Positions 1-11,779 of a DNA stretch of 64,000 nt are shown here, in pieces. Made by a program: the position numbers and the translations under genes. The stretch comes from Phyto melanocephala (Eukaryota > Arthropoda > Insecta > Diptera > Rhinophoridae). Position 1 is the stretch's first letter. Each line of letters starts with the position of its first letter. Location of the stretch: positions 40,012,701-40,076,700 of the forward strand of contig OW799235.1 of the NCBI GenBank assembly GCA_941918925.1, read 5' to 3'. Below the pieces are notes generated by a model. It was not told where the DNA came from and searched no databases. It saw only the letters and a program-made list of their open reading frames with translations.

Positions 1-104
1 AGCGATGGCTACGGAACAAAAATCAAAGACACAAATAAAACAAAAATGTTGAAAAAATTGTAAAAGAACTTTTATTACTTTATTACGATTTTAATTCCAA
101 TATA

Positions 105-1990
105 AACAAGTAAGAGCACTATATTCGGCTGTGCCGAATCTTTTATACCCACCACCAATTTTGTGTACATTTAAAGCAAAATATTTATTATTTTGTTAAT
201 CGCTATGGAATAATCTCTTTATAATCAAATATGTATCACTTTCTTTGTAGAGGGTGGTTAAATTTTAAGGGCCCATGTTGAAGGTGAACTACACCTAGTC
301 TTTAAATTTGTTTTCTGCATTTCACTTGACATTTCTCAATCTCAAACTTACTCAATTTGATCCGTGGAAAAATATGCAAATGAGCAACGCTTTAAAGTTA
401 TCCAGGTTTTTTATAAAAATGGGCGTTCAAATCAAAATGTATTTTGTGCACTTCGTAATTTTTTTAACAACATAATCGTTCAAATTCGTCCACAGTCGGG
501 AGAATTGTAAAAAATATTTAAATTTATGCAAAACAGGTCTGTATAAAATGTTAGCAAATCTGTGAATGCCTTCTTAGTTCGTTGAATGGGAACCACTGCT
601 GGTTTTTGCGATAGAGTGGCAAAAGAGCAGTAAACCTCGCCTCATCATCATGCCCAACTATTGAGCATCAACATTGTCATTGAAAATTTGGACCATCAGA
701 TAGAGGAGTGGCGCCAAGGATGGCCCCCATTTAGCAGATATTTTATTAAATACATAATTGAACCATACAAATATTATAATTACAAAAAGAAATAATAATA
801 ATAATAATAATATCCTAAATAATTTGTGTTTTATTTAAATTCAACATTGGTCCTTAAAATTTAACCACCCTTTATAACTTCGATATGCTACTAAAATGCT
901 TTTGTAAATGTAGTCTTTCAATGAAAGTGGGCTTTAAAGTAGGCGTGTCAATAAAGTTTCTGCTAATAAATACAACTTAGATATTTCAATATAGTCCTTT
1001 ATTTTTCCAAAAACTTTGTCAATTGAGAAATTACATGAATTTAAGATAACCCGTTATATGGGAGGTATGCGTTAAAGTAGGCGTGTCACCTAAACTTTTT
1101 GGCACAACAACTACATTAATTAGAAGGATATACGTAGCAAATTTGATCATCATACCTCTAATTTTGGCGGTTTTATGAGGTTTTAAATTTCATTAACAGT
1201 AGATAACGTGAAAAGTGGGCGTTATAGTAGGCGTGTCAAAGTTGTTTTTCCGAATGAGTACAACTTAGGTGTTTCAATATAGCCCTTAATTATTCCAAAA
1301 TCTTTATTAATAGAGAAATTATATGAATTTTGGTTAAAACCTTATATGGGAGGTGGGCGTAAAAGTGAGCGTGGCACATTGATTTTCCGTTACAAAAGAG
1401 GGTCTCACCAAAAAACAAAGCGTGCAAAATTTCAGAGTCGTACATCTAATGTTGTTGCCTTAATGACGTTTTTGTTTTTAAATATACCGAAAAATACACT
1501 GTGCGGTATAAATTTTCGTACATTTTGATCGATGACTCCTCTCCTAAAGCATAGATTGAGATAATTTTCGGGAAAAAATACTGCTTTTACTTAGGAATTA
1601 TATATTCAAAGTTTCATAAGTCTACGTTAATACGTTTGGACACAATTCCATTTTATTCGATGTTCGAAGGACACGGTTTTTTCGACCTACTCTTGCTTTT
1701 CGAGCTCTAACTCTCTTCCTAATATTCCGATTTAGCCCATTTCCAATACCGAACAAACCTTGTCTATAAGAAAGATTCTAGCAAAATTTGAGCCGCCTAG
1801 CTTTTTCGGTGCGACCTCTATCGTGCATTCAATAGACGGACAGACGGACGGACATAGCTAGATCGTCATCAAATGAAACCTTGATTCAGAATATATACTT
1901 TATGGGGTCTAAAATGGATATTTCGATGTGTTACAAACGGAATGACAAAATGAATATACCCCACCATTTTTTTGGTGGCGGGTATAAAAA
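105..1990 (+). mobile_element. Type W mini-me-like non-autonomous element, nearly full length, with nested mariner
   Basis: The head AACAAGTAAGAGC is followed by the hairpin ATTCGGC-TGT-GCCGAAT. Near the right end lie a GACGGACA-type tract (about 1833-1855), the core 'ctttatggggtctaaaa', and a terminal hairpin whose arms are CCCCACCA and TGGTGGCGGG, ending GGGTATAAAA. The interior has repeated 'gtgggcgt...aaagtaggcgtgtca' blocks. This layout matches the dipteran mini-me type, where a conserved core is flanked by GTCY-type and TA-type proto-microsatellites. There is no coding capacity; the short reading frames inside are chance. Without the nested mariner (250-872) the element is about 1.26 kb. 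It is the most complete W copy here and serves as the reference for the others. A Helentron-like transposition mechanism is inference. Confidence 0.75.
250..872 (+). mobile_element. Mariner-like element M1, internally deleted, inserted in type W element
   Basis: Inverted termini of about 31 bp (GGGTGGTTAAATTTTAAGG on the left, its near-perfect complement at about 841-870) are flanked by TA (248-249 and 873-876). From about 363, the + strand encodes a broken mariner transposase N-terminus resembling 'EKYANEQRF..IQVFYKNGRS', a typical first helix-turn-helix, with several frameshifts and stops. Most of the catalytic domain is missing. An AAT microsatellite (about 793-812) lies near the right end. 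A second copy sits at the same place in another W element at 58066-58599. Confidence 0.8.
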
Positions 1991-2787
1991 TATAATGAAA
2001 GGAAGAATGGCAGCATGAAAGTATGGAAGGGCAAAAAACGATGACTATGACATTATAACTTATAATTTTGCTGGTGTAAATAGATGTGATGCAAATTATC
2101 ATAATACAATAACTGCTTTCTATTTCTTTTTGTACTCAACGCAAGCAAGAAAAAAACATCTAGCCATAATACACAAGGAAGTAGATATATTTAGGGTGTC
2201 CCACCTGAAACTGACTTATTAAAAATAATAAATTATTGAATTTTTCTTTAAATAAATGTATAAAATTGTATCATTTGAATGGCTTGCGTTTTTGTTTTTG
2301 CTTTAATATATTTCGCATTTCGTGTTTTAATCTGAATTTGCAACTTCTGTGCGAATATTTTTCATTAGTTCCAAAATATTTTATGTTTTTTTGACGTGTT
2401 ATTTCAGTAAAACTCACAAAACATTAGGGACTCTCAAATCTGTGAAAGGAGGCGGTCACGAAAAATCAAAATTGTTTAATATTTAAAAAGGCTGCTCAGA
2501 ATCATTAAAAAAAAACTTGGACAGAAAATCTATTAGCCGTAGATTCACACCCAACAGAGTACCTGAGAGGGCGGGATTGTTGCTGGTGAAACGCTTTTTA
2601 ATTTCAGGTCGCGATTCGGGAGATTTTCTTCTTTTCAAATCTATTCAAATATGTAAAAATAATATATGCATCATTGCTTATAATGACAGATCCTTGTGAC
2701 CGTCCAAAAGACCAAAAAAAAAAAAAAAATAACATTTTGTATACGTTCTTACACTCAAAAGTCTATGTCGATCGGCTTGCCGCTGAC
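1991..2787. other. No gene recognised
   Basis: AT-rich sequence. At 2192-2213 there is a string starting TAGGGTGTCCCACCTGAAAC that resembles a mariner-type terminus, but I found no partner. The 60-codon frame at 2517-2699 resembles nothing I can name with confidence. Confidence 0.4.
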
Positions 2788-2827
2788 GACTGTCTTAACA
2801 GTCTTACGGCTGTTGGCTTAGCCGTAA
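2788..2827. other. Two abutting perfect hairpins
   Basis: GACTGT-CTTA-ACAGTC (2788-2803) is immediately followed by TTACGGCT-8 nt-AGCCGTAA (2804-2827). Both stems are perfect and sit in a locally GC-richer patch. No function is assigned; they could be a remnant of an element terminus. Confidence 0.5.
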
Positions 2828-3108
2828 TATGCCCACACTAACACTTACTTTTCAGAAAAAATAAAAATAATTCTGATAGTTTCACAATCAGATAATTAGG
2901 TATAAGTAAGTTTGGACAAATCTACACAAATAAATTTATATATGTGACAGTGACAGTTAATGGATAAACTTTTTAAAACAACAAATAAATCTGGAAATTC
3001 CTGCAGAAACAAAGTCAGTGTACTTAAAATCTCAAGATTCTACTTGATTTGATCCACATACTTTTAAGTTGTGTACTGTATTTTGAGGCTTTCGGTCCTC
3101 TTGAATCC

Positions 3109-3286
3109 TCCTACAAATATAATACTTATATGTAAATTTTGAGATCTTTGTTACTGAATCACGCAAAAACGGCTGAAGGGGGGTACAAAATGAAATTTGC
3201 CAAACAGATAAATATTAATCCGGATTAACACAAAAGTTTCCTTTCATTGCGATAACTACGCAGACGAAGTTGTGGGCACATGCTGG
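3109..3286 (+). mobile_element. Short Helitron-like copy (TCCTAC ... CTGG)
   Basis: It begins TCCTACAAATATAAT and contains 'GTTACTGAATCACGCAAAAACGG' broken up by substitutions. It ends with CGCAGACGAAGTTGTGGGCA then TGCTGG. The same family in the other orientation is at 39227-39492. The 5' TC and 3' CT(A/G)G ends follow the Helitron rule. The copy is diverged and its terminal CTAG has become CTGG. Confidence 0.55.
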
Positions 3287-3753
3287 CATTGAATATTTCT
3301 GAAAGTTTAATACCACATACAGGTATTTGCATTATATGAGGCTCAAATAGTTGATTGTAACAGACATTCGGCTTCCTTTCCATAAGCTTTCATATGATAA
3401 AATTAAAATAGGTTAATGTTAATGTTAAGCTAGAAATCAAGAATTATTTTGAATTAATTTGTATTAATTTTATTCTGACTTTTATTTGAAAAAACCAAAT
3501 TTTGATTATCGACACAAAAAATTTTGTATAAAAAAGACAAAATTTTAAGCAAAAGTCAAACATACTTGTTATAAAGTACAAACCTATTAAAAACAATTGA
3601 TTCGATTTTTTTACATCGACTATAGCCGGCTTAAAGCCACCAACTATTTGTCAACGGCTTGGACCTTTGTATGATAAGTAACAAAAAATCGATATTTTTT
3701 CTTAATATACAAAAGCAAATATACCCAAATCTAATTTTAGGTTTATTCATTTG

Positions 3754-4754
3754 AAACGAGTAACGGTGCTATATTCGGCTGTGCCGAATCTGATAATACC
3801 CTTCACCTTCATGTACACAGGAATAATTCCACATCATAGCTTAACCTATATTTCATTTTATACGCCATTTTTCTTTATTATTTCCGACGCCATCCTTGAC
3901 TTTGAATTTTTACGTTGTTATCTGTATTCTATTAGTCAAGCCCTTTAATTTGCTACCCAAACTGATGGCGTTAAAAAATTTGATCCGCCATTTTGTTTTA
4001 GACGCCATCTTTCATTGTACGTATTTTAATAATTAACTGTATTTTACTGGTCAAGGCCTTTCATTTGATACAAATATTAAGGGGTTCCATATATAAATTT
4101 ATTGTCCGCCATTTTGTAATGGCGACTAACATGAACTTTAATTCCTTTATAGTGCCTATATTACGCCAAGTCCTTTCAGATGATACCAATATTGACTCTC
4201 TCTGTTGTCAAGAAGCTGAAAAAAATTTATTTTCGTTTGTACATTTTTGGAATATATATTTAGAAAAATATTTTTGCCTATAACTTTACCGATTAGAGCC
4301 CGATTTATCCAAAATTTTTCACGAATATCTCTAGAGGCATATTATATCTACAAATAGTAGCAAAGGTACCTATAAATTATTATATTGCTGACAAATTTTA
4401 ATTTTGGTGGTAAAAATATGGGAAAAAACAGAGGCGGTCGTGTTTATTTGCTCATATCTCAGAAAGTTATTAGGCGATTGTGCTGAGTTTCAACAGTGAT
4501 TCATTCCCGGATATTTCCAAGAGATTAATACCATACACAGATCTGATGAACAAATGGTTGATTCTTAAAGTTCTTTTCAACCAACACACGGGCAGACGGA
4601 CACACGGTCAGGGCTTAATCGACTCCTCTATTCATAAGCTTTCAGAAAATATATACTTTATGGGGTCGGAAATGAAAATTGTAGAAATTACAAACGGAAT
4701 GACAAAGCTATATATATGTATACCCTTGTGCACCACAGGTGAAGGGTATAAAAA
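3754..4754 (+). mobile_element. Type C mini-me-like element
   Basis: A degraded head (about 3754) carries the hairpin ATTCGGCTGTGCCGAAT. The interior repeats blocks of about 110 bp around 'GCCATTTTGTTTTAGACGCCATC' written with variation, each with 'caagccctttcatttgatacc'. The right part holds 'tttgctcatatctcagaaag', a short GGCAGACGGACA tract, the core 'ctttatggggtcggaaatg', and a terminal hairpin TATACCCTT...CACC-aca-GGTGAAGGGTATA. The short reading frames here recur in other copies and reflect repeat composition rather than genes. Confidence 0.7.
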
Positions 4755-4817
4755 CAAATGTTTGTAGGTTTTAGAAATGATCTATGCTAAGTAGTATTCT
4801 TTGTATGGTGAGTAATC

Positions 4818-5016
4818 TTTTTATACCCTTCACCTGTGGCGCACAAGGGTCATTTGTAATTCCTACAATTATGAGCAAAAAACCGCGTCACCTCGTTTTT
4901 TTCACAATTTCAACAACAACATACATATATACTGGTTAGAGTAAACGTGGCATCGAATCCCAGCTGAACCAAAAAAAAACAATTTTTTTTATTTTATTTT
5001 TTTATTTTATATATTA
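4818..5016 (-). mobile_element. Type K mini-me-like element, truncated
   Basis: Read on the minus strand, it ends at 4818 with the hairpin 'gcgcca-caGGTGAAGGGTATAAAA'. It contains 'ctcaTAATTGTAGGAATTACA', which skips the usual core and GTCY tract (an internal deletion). It then has the module GGTTCAGCTGGGATTCGATG and an A-rich tract. A Helitron interrupts the A-rich tract at 5017; the head is not found beyond it. Confidence 0.65.
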
Positions 5017-5548
5017 CTAGAAAAGCCGGGCGCGCGTTGCTACGCCCCTTAATGAATAAAAATGCATTCTGAATTTAAATTGAATATCAAGTGCAAAAAA
5101 CTAAAAATTATAACCTTTTTTAATGGGCGTGGCACTGCCCACTTTTCTAATCACGAAACTGTATAGTCATGACAGCTCAATATGTATGCAAAGTTTCAGA
5201 AAACTTTGTGAAGACTAAGTAGCTGAAAATGATAATTTTTTTATGGGCGTGATACTGCCCACTTTTCTAATCAAGAAATTGTATAGTCATGACAGCTCAA
5301 TATGTGTGCAAAGTTTTACAAAAATCGGTCCAGAGCAAGTACTTCAAAATTATAACTTTTTTTATGGGCGTGGCACTGCCCACTTTTCTAATCACGAAAC
5401 TGTATAGTCATGACAGCTCAATATGTATGCAAAGTTTCAGAAACATTGGTGAAGTCCAAGTAGCTGAAAATGATAACTTTTTTTTATGGGCGTGGCACTG
5501 CCCACTTTTCTAATCAAGAAACTTTATAGTCATGACAGCTCAATATGT
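5017..5548 (-). mobile_element. Helitron 3' part with ~122-bp tandem repeats, truncated
   Basis: On the minus strand the 3' end is GGGGCGTAGCAACGCGCGCC followed by CGGCTTTTCTAG, abutting a T. Inward there are about four repeats of about 122 bp, each containing the imperfect palindrome GGGCGTGGCACTGCCCAC and 'gtcatgacagctcaatatgt'. The same unit is found in the complete Helitron at 25604-26722. The 5' TC end is missing; the array stops near 5548, where a mariner relic follows. Confidence 0.75.
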
Positions 5549-5575
5549 GTAATGTGTAATGTAATGTATGTATGT

Positions 5576-5914
5576 AATTTTTCTTCGAAAATGAACAAGG
5601 AGTGGCCGTAGTCAACGGCAAATGTTATCGGGCCATGTTGAACGAATTTTTGTTCACAAAAAGAAGAAGAAGAAGAAGAGGATATTGGCAACATTTGGTT
5701 TCAGCGGGATGGCGCTACGTGCCACACAGTCGAAGCTACACTTTTTTTTACAGCATTGGACCCTTTTTAAGATTAATTTTCAGTGTTCTGAAATACCTGC
5801 TTTATAAAGTTAAATAATTTATGAAAATTAACTTAAAAAATTTAATAAAAACACTTCGAAAATCTAAAATTTTAAGCACTTTTTAGTCATTCAGTTTAAT
5901 TTGTTCACCCTGTA
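5576..5914 (+). pseudogene. Mariner-like transposase relic M3 with right terminus
   Basis: Translated fragments 'FFFENEQGVAVVNGKCYRAM' then, in another frame after a GAA run (about 5663-5680), 'DIGNIWFQRDGATCHTVEAT' are recognisable as the middle of a mariner transposase. The 'QxDGATCHT' stretch carries the second catalytic Asp of the DDD triad. The frame change lies in the GAA repeat, so slippage there is the likely cause. A terminus-like string TTTGTTCACCCTGTA lies at about 5900-5914; the left half is absent. It is decayed and non-functional. Confidence 0.75.
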
Positions 5915-6567
5915 GATCAAACGAAAAAATACGTACTTATGTTCAAAGATATTATTTCTATTTGCATAAATTTACAAAGAAACTGAAAAAGGAGTGGTTG
6001 TTGGTAGGATACAGTTTCACTGCTAGAGACAGTTTAAGTGTTAGAAAAACCCAAAGATTGTTGTAAACGTTTAAACACATTTTCGAGCGTGAAGAAATGT
6101 GTAAATCAGTAACTATGTATGTAAAAACGATTGAAAAAAATCTGCAAAATAACTTTGTTCGTTGTACATATTCGTAGTCACTCTCGTTATTATCATTGAT
6201 TTTATCAGCGATAGCGGCAACAGCAACATCATAATCATTTCAATCATTATGAAGAAGTATATAGTGTATACCAGTACTAAATGGAGTATAACACAAAACA
6301 AAAAGTAAAATCTATGTCAATAAATCTAACCTACTCCCAGTTATCTCGTGAGCAGATGCATTAAAAAATATGTATTATTTTACTACAGCAAATGCGTACA
6401 ATTCCAAGCAAATGATAAAACTTTTCTCCTCGAGGAATAAAACTGCTTAATAAATTATAGTTGTGCTAACACAAGTTCCATGAAGAAATGTTAAAAAAAT
6501 ATGTCATTTAACCCTATAACACAAAAAACAAATGATGCAAAGCAAATACTAAAAAGATAAAATAATA
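5915..6567. other. No gene recognised
   Basis: AT-rich sequence with no convincing coding or repeat structure. Confidence 0.4.
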
Positions 6568-6956
6568 TTGGGCCAATTCAAAGTGGTTGCATATCAGTCG
6601 TATTTGTACTATTTCATATTATTTTATGCATGCTTAAAATTTTTGTTAGTAATTTCCATACAAAAAAAATAATATGACTTTACACATTTGTTTCCTATGT
6701 ATAAGAAATTGTTTATGTTATACTGTTAACCATACTGTCTCTCAGAGAGAATGTCTTCGCTTCTCACCTCTCAGAGAGAATATTTTCTATTTTCTTCTTT
6801 CCTGTATACATACAATTTTTAACAGCATCATCTCTTTGTCTTCTTTCTTGTACTAAATACATAATTTGTTAACAAAAGGTGTTCAAAGTCACTAGTCATA
6901 TTAATATGAATTATATGACATAGTACAATATGAGAGTCTACTTTGAATTGGCCCAT
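6568..6956. mobile_element. 389-bp MITE with TIR GGGCCAATTCAAAGT
   Basis: The left end TTGGGCCAATTCAAAGT is mirrored by ACTTTGAATTGGCCCAT on the right, with TA on both outer sides (6566-6567, 6957-6958). There is no coding capacity. Internally, CTCTCAGAGAGAAT occurs twice (about 6736-6782). TA duplication and size suggest a Tc1/mariner-type MITE. Confidence 0.65.
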
Positions 6957-7122
6957 TATTTAGATAAATGCTATTAGCGATGCCAAAATGTACTTATAAG
7001 TAGAGATTCACAAAGACAAGATTTATGAAACTTTAAACGTTAAGGAGGCGAAAGCAGTAAAGAAGGGTAAAGCAGGTAATCTTCTTTCTGTTTAACTTAC
7101 AGGGATACATACATATGAATAT

Positions 7123-8237
7123 TAACAAGTAAGAGCACTATATTTTTGATACCCATTACCACTTCTGTACTTCCATATGTACTTCCATAGCACAAAATTT
7201 ATTATTTTATTATAACCAGCATTCGCTATGGAATAATCTTTTTACATCAAAATAAGTATGTATTACCTTCTTTGAGTTATTTCGATTTGTTATTAATTTA
7301 TTTTCTTACAAATGAAAACTCAAGTATTTCTTCATTAAATATGATACTACTGACTCTTTTTTACTACAATGTTGTATTTTTAACGAAACTAAAGAGTACA
7401 ATTACAGATTACTTTTATTTTATAATTTTTGTCCATAAAGAAACAATATAAATTTAAGATAAATCGTTGTATGGGCGGTAGGCGTTCATTTTAACGTCAT
7501 TTGCCAATTAGTCGTGTATCTTTAATTTGTTTAAACTATAGTTATAATAACGAGAAACGTATATATGCAAAAAGGTCATCATCTAGCATCTACTTATGTC
7601 AGTTTTATGAGCGACTAAATTTCATTAACAGTAAATTGTGTGAGAAGTGGACGTTAAAGTAGGTGTTTTAAAGTTGTATTTGCTGATAAATTTAACTAAG
7701 ATATTTTATTATAGATTCCTTTATTCTCCCAAAAATTTTTGTCCATAAAGAAATTATATGATTTTTTGATAAAGCGTTATATGGCAGGAGGGCCTTAAAG
7801 TTGGCGTGTCACCTTCATATTCCGTTATTACAAGTCTTTTGATCTAATTTTATCAGATTTATTACGTTTTAAATTTTAAATTCACCGAAAAATACACTGT
7901 GCGGTAAAAATTTTCGTACATTTTGATCTACAAATCCTTCCGTTATATATAGTTTGAGCAATTTTCTTGGATATATACTTTTTTTATTAAGAAAATATTC
8001 TTAATTATATTTTATTATTATTATATTCGAAATATCATCACTCTGCCTCAATGCACAATCGCGTTTTAATCGACGTAGGAAGGTCATAGTTTTTTTACCT
8101 GCTCTTGAATTACGAGCTATAATTCTTTTTTTTAAATGAACCAGAACATGGATCTAAACTGGATATTTCAAAATGTTAGAAACGGAATGGCAAAATGAAT
8201 ATAACACCACAACATTTTTTTGATGGTGGGTATAAAA
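7123..8237 (+). mobile_element. Type W element without the mariner insertion
   Basis: The head AACAAGTAAGAGCACTATA (hairpin lost) continues with 'gcacaaaatttattattttatta...cgctatggaataatct', as in the copy at 105. There is no mariner at the corresponding site (about 7262-7272). The right end is diverged: the GTCY tract is missing and the tail is 'gatggtgggtataaaaa'. Confidence 0.65.
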
Positions 8238-9019
8238 AGTATCGTTATCTTCTTAACACTAAGTCAACATTTATAAAATAAGTATAACTTAGAATAACAT
8301 TAGTATAACATAATAGATAACGCCGGCGGATTAACGAAACTATTTTGCTTTCACTAAATAGTAATCTTGAACACCCATTCATTTTTTTCTTATAAGATTT
8401 CTTAATGGCATGACTCTCGTACTTTAAAATTGTAAGTTTTTTTTATACGTATACCTTTTTATCTTCTTAAAAAGTTGTGTTTTAACACTTTTTATAAGCT
8501 TTGCCTCTTTTCTACAATGGACTGAGTATTCAAATTCCATTTTTTGTTTTATATGTATGTCTCTATTTTTGACAGTTCATCTTATAACATAGTGATGATA
8601 ATATTTCTTATAGCAACCGTCTCATAATATTTATTCTTATCTTAAACCTAATTTAAAGTCCGCAACAACCCTGCCATATTTGCCGCTTTTTTTACTCAAA
8701 TTGATTAAAGTGGCGATTTTTATTCCAAAAATGCCGATTTTACCCAGAACTTACGCCGACTATAAAAGATGCATTTGCTAAAAGCTTAAGTATAGGAAAA
8801 CGTAAAAAATTTTTCAGAGGTAGAATTAGTTCTTCTTAGGTAAACTTTTTTTACCTGATCCGATTTCTCTTATTTTCCAGTTTTACCAGCCTATGACTAT
8901 AACACATAATTCTGCCAAGTTTCGTTGATCTAGGAGCACTCAATAACTTTTAAGAGGCAATAAAAGCTAAAAAAAGGCGATGTCCGACTAGATTGGCAAA
9001 ATTAAACTATGTGCGATGT
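8238..9019. other. No gene recognised
   Basis: AT-rich sequence. A slightly GC-richer piece around 8660-8990 ('ttctgccaagtttcgttgatctagg' region) looks repeat-derived, but I cannot place it. Confidence 0.35.
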
Positions 9020-9265
9020 AAGACATAGAAATGCCATGCCATGATTGTATGCGTTCTATTTTTGTGTTTTGTGTAATGTGTTCTATTTTGGAAGACAAAG
9101 ATTTGCGGCAAAAAATTCGTCGTTCGTCCCAGTTGTGCGCCTGACATATAACGTCGATTGTAATTAGCTATACGTGGCGCGAACTCTGCAAAAGATATAT
9201 TTCAAAGTGCAATCTGTGAACAAAGGAGGACACGATGTGACCATATTTATAATATTTTGTTTTAC
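9020..9265. mobile_element. Rearranged copy of the CGTCG-terminus element
   Basis: At 9113-9147 AAATTCGTCGTTCGTCCCAG-TTGTGCGCCTGACAT matches the terminus of the 34661-35379 element. Sequence at 9148-9265 (ctatacgtggcgcgaactct, gatgtgaccatat) matches that element's interior but in an orientation inconsistent with the terminus. This copy therefore looks rearranged, or is two fragments joined. Confidence 0.5.
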
Positions 9266-9274
9266 TTCTCAACT

Positions 9275-9996
9275 TTTTATACCCACCACCAAGAAAATGG
9301 TGGGGATATATTCATTTTGTCATTCCGTTTGTAACACATCGAAATATCCATTTTAGACCCCATAAAGTTTATGTATTTATTTTAGAATGATCTAGCTACG
9401 TCCGCCTGTTGAATACACGAGTCAGCTTGAACCAAAAAAATTTAAGGGCATAAAGTTATGCCAGAATATTTCTTATACACAAGGTTTGCTTCGTATTAAA
9501 AATGGTCAAAAAACAATGTACTAATAAAATGCGATCTATGAACAAAGATGTTGAAAGCATAAAGGGCTCTATATTGAAATACCTAAATCGCATTTATTAG
9601 CGTAAACTACTTGGGCAAGCCTACTTTGACACGCCTACTTTGACACGCCTACTTTGACACGCCTACTTTAACGCCCCCTCTCACACAATTTACTGTTAAT
9701 GAAATTTAAAAGCTCATAAAACTTACAGAATTAGATGTATGATAATGCAATTTTGCATATATTCGTTTCTCGTCTTTATAAGTATTATTCCCAATTTAAT
9801 TAAAGTGCCATGTCCACTTTAACGCCCATTCTACCGTTAAACGATTTACCTTAAATTTATATTATTTCTGTGTGAACAAAAATTACAACAACAAAAAATG
9901 AAATCTTAAATGGAATTTAAACATCAATTATATTGTTTTAAAAGTTGGAGGTGCCATGCTCACACAAAATTAATATTATTTTTTTAAAAACCTTTG

Positions 9997-10035
<39 letters not shown>

Positions 10036-10105
10036 TAATTTTTAATGTAGAAATACTTGAGGATTCATTGTCAGGAAATAAATTAATAGCAAATCTTATT
10101 TTATA
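9275..10105 (-). mobile_element. Type W element, head missing
   Basis: Read on the minus strand it ends at 9275 with CCACCA/TGGTGG-type tail hairpin remnants, the core 'actttatggggtctaaaatg' and a shortened GTCY tract. The interior includes a local tandem expansion of a 14-bp unit (TTTGACACGCCTAC, about 9628-9672) and a TA run of about 33 bp (9996-10031). The head (about 180 bp) is missing where a type K element begins. Confidence 0.65.
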
Positions 10106-10108
10106 ATA

Positions 10109-10896
10109 AAACAAGTAAGAGCGCTATATTCGGCCGTGCCGAATCTTATATACCCTTCACAACGTGTAGTCATGCAATAACAAAAGTTTGTATCATTGTT
10201 CATCTCATATGAAATACGAATGTACATACATTGTAAAATTATAAATTAACGTATTTATGTAAAAAAAAAATAAAAAAAAAGTTAAAAAAAATTTGAAATA
10301 AAAATAAAAAAAATGTAAGAAAAAAAAATAATAAAAATATAAATAATATATATAAAATAAAGAATAAAAATAAATAAAAAAAAAATAAAAAAAAAATTTT
10401 AAAATAATATTAAAATAAATTAAAAGAAAAAAATAAAAAAAAATTGTTTTGGCTTAGCTGGGATTGGTTACAATGTTGACTATAACCAGTATATCACGTT
10501 TGTATGTATGTTGTTGTTTTGTTAAAAAAAAAGAGGTGACCGTGTTTTTTTGCTCATATCTCAGTTGTTTATATACCGATGTTTCCGATTATCAATTCCC
10601 AAATATTTCTGAAAATTTAATACCTCACCCGGATCCAGATAAGGTCGGGGGGGCTTCAAAAAGTTGATTTCATCATACACACGGACAGACGGTCAGACTG
10701 ACAATGCTTAATCGACTCCCCTATTCATAAGCTTTAAGAAAATATATGCTTTATGGAATCGGAAATGAAAATTGTATAAATTTCACACGGAATGATAAAC
10801 CTATATATAAATAAATTTTGTGCTACAAAAGTACACAAAATTGGTGTTGGTTATCAAAAATTCGGCACAGCCGAATATAGTGCTCTTACTCATTTA
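10109..10896 (+). mobile_element. Type K element ending in an inverted type W head
   Basis: It starts AACAAGTAAGAGCGCTATAT with hairpin ATTCGGCCGTGCCGAAT. An A-rich tract (10258-10443), the GGCTTAGCTGGGATTGG module, a short GACAGACGGTCAG tract and the core follow. Instead of the usual tail it continues into an inverted W head ending CCGAATATAGTGCTCTTACT. The whole unit therefore has the same head at both ends, in inverted orientation. Confidence 0.65.
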
Positions 10897-11702
10897 GAAC
10901 ATAAAGTTAATTTTTACTTATAAATTTACGAAAATCGCCCTAACACTTTCTTCCAATTTATTTTAAAAGTTGCTTTCTTCATAAGCTCTCGTACCTGCAA
11001 AGATTTCTTCTTTCAGTTTTGTGTCGATGATTTGAGGGAATTTAATTTTAAATTATTGAAAGCCTTTACCATTATTATTTATTGCTTTCACAAGGTTTTA
11101 CATTAGAACTAGCTTATTGTGAAGAGGTGGTACAAATATTTTTTCTTTTTGAACTAAGGGTTCTTTTGATATGCTTGTTTCTTTTGGAATAAGGCCCACT
11201 CTTCGTGACCATTTCTTTCTTTGTGAATTGTTCAACTTAAATCTTGATACAAAAAGTAGAAAATTTGATGTTTATTGTCCTAAATCTCGAACAAGATCAT
11301 TCGGGCCACACGAGTATAAAACATGATATTTTTCTCATGGATCTTTAAATGCAAATAAAGAAGCACCTAAAGAGTAATAACTGCATCTAGTACGTACACA
11401 GAAAACATATTCATCATTTATAATTTCTTCTCTGTTAGGGGGCGGTAAGGTTACAGATAAAACCTTTTTAGCATTAACAATTTTGTCACTGTTAGAAGTC
11501 ACTGCAGGTAAAGTATTATTTCCTCAAAGATCTGCTCGTTGGGCTTCGTATATATGAATTTGTTCTTAATTTTTCTCGTAATCCACACGATGTCTTCACA
11601 CAAACCACAATCATTTTCAATGTAGTACTCATTTTGCATGAAAAAATAAAAAAAAAGGAACGCGTCTAATTATTAATTTAAAAATATAAATTAATGTTAC
11701 TA
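10897..11702. other. No gene recognised
   Basis: AT-rich, unassigned sequence immediately left of the SINE. Confidence 0.4.
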
Positions 11703-11724
11703 AGTTGACTTAAGGGTGTCCCGA

Positions 11725-11736
11725 TGGACTAGTCAG
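11725..11736 (+). promoter_or_regulatory. Pol III A box of the SINE
   Basis: TGGACTAGTCAG, eight bases into the tRNA-like body, is in the right place for a type 2 internal promoter and close to the A-box consensus. Confidence 0.65.
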
Positions 11737-11768
11737 CAGTGTGCTGTTCTGCTAGTTTGGGGGTTGCG

Positions 11769-11779
11769 GGTTCGATTCC
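11769..11779 (+). promoter_or_regulatory. Pol III B box of the SINE
   Basis: GGTTCGATTCC matches the B-box consensus exactly and spans the T loop of the tRNA-like fold. Confidence 0.85.
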
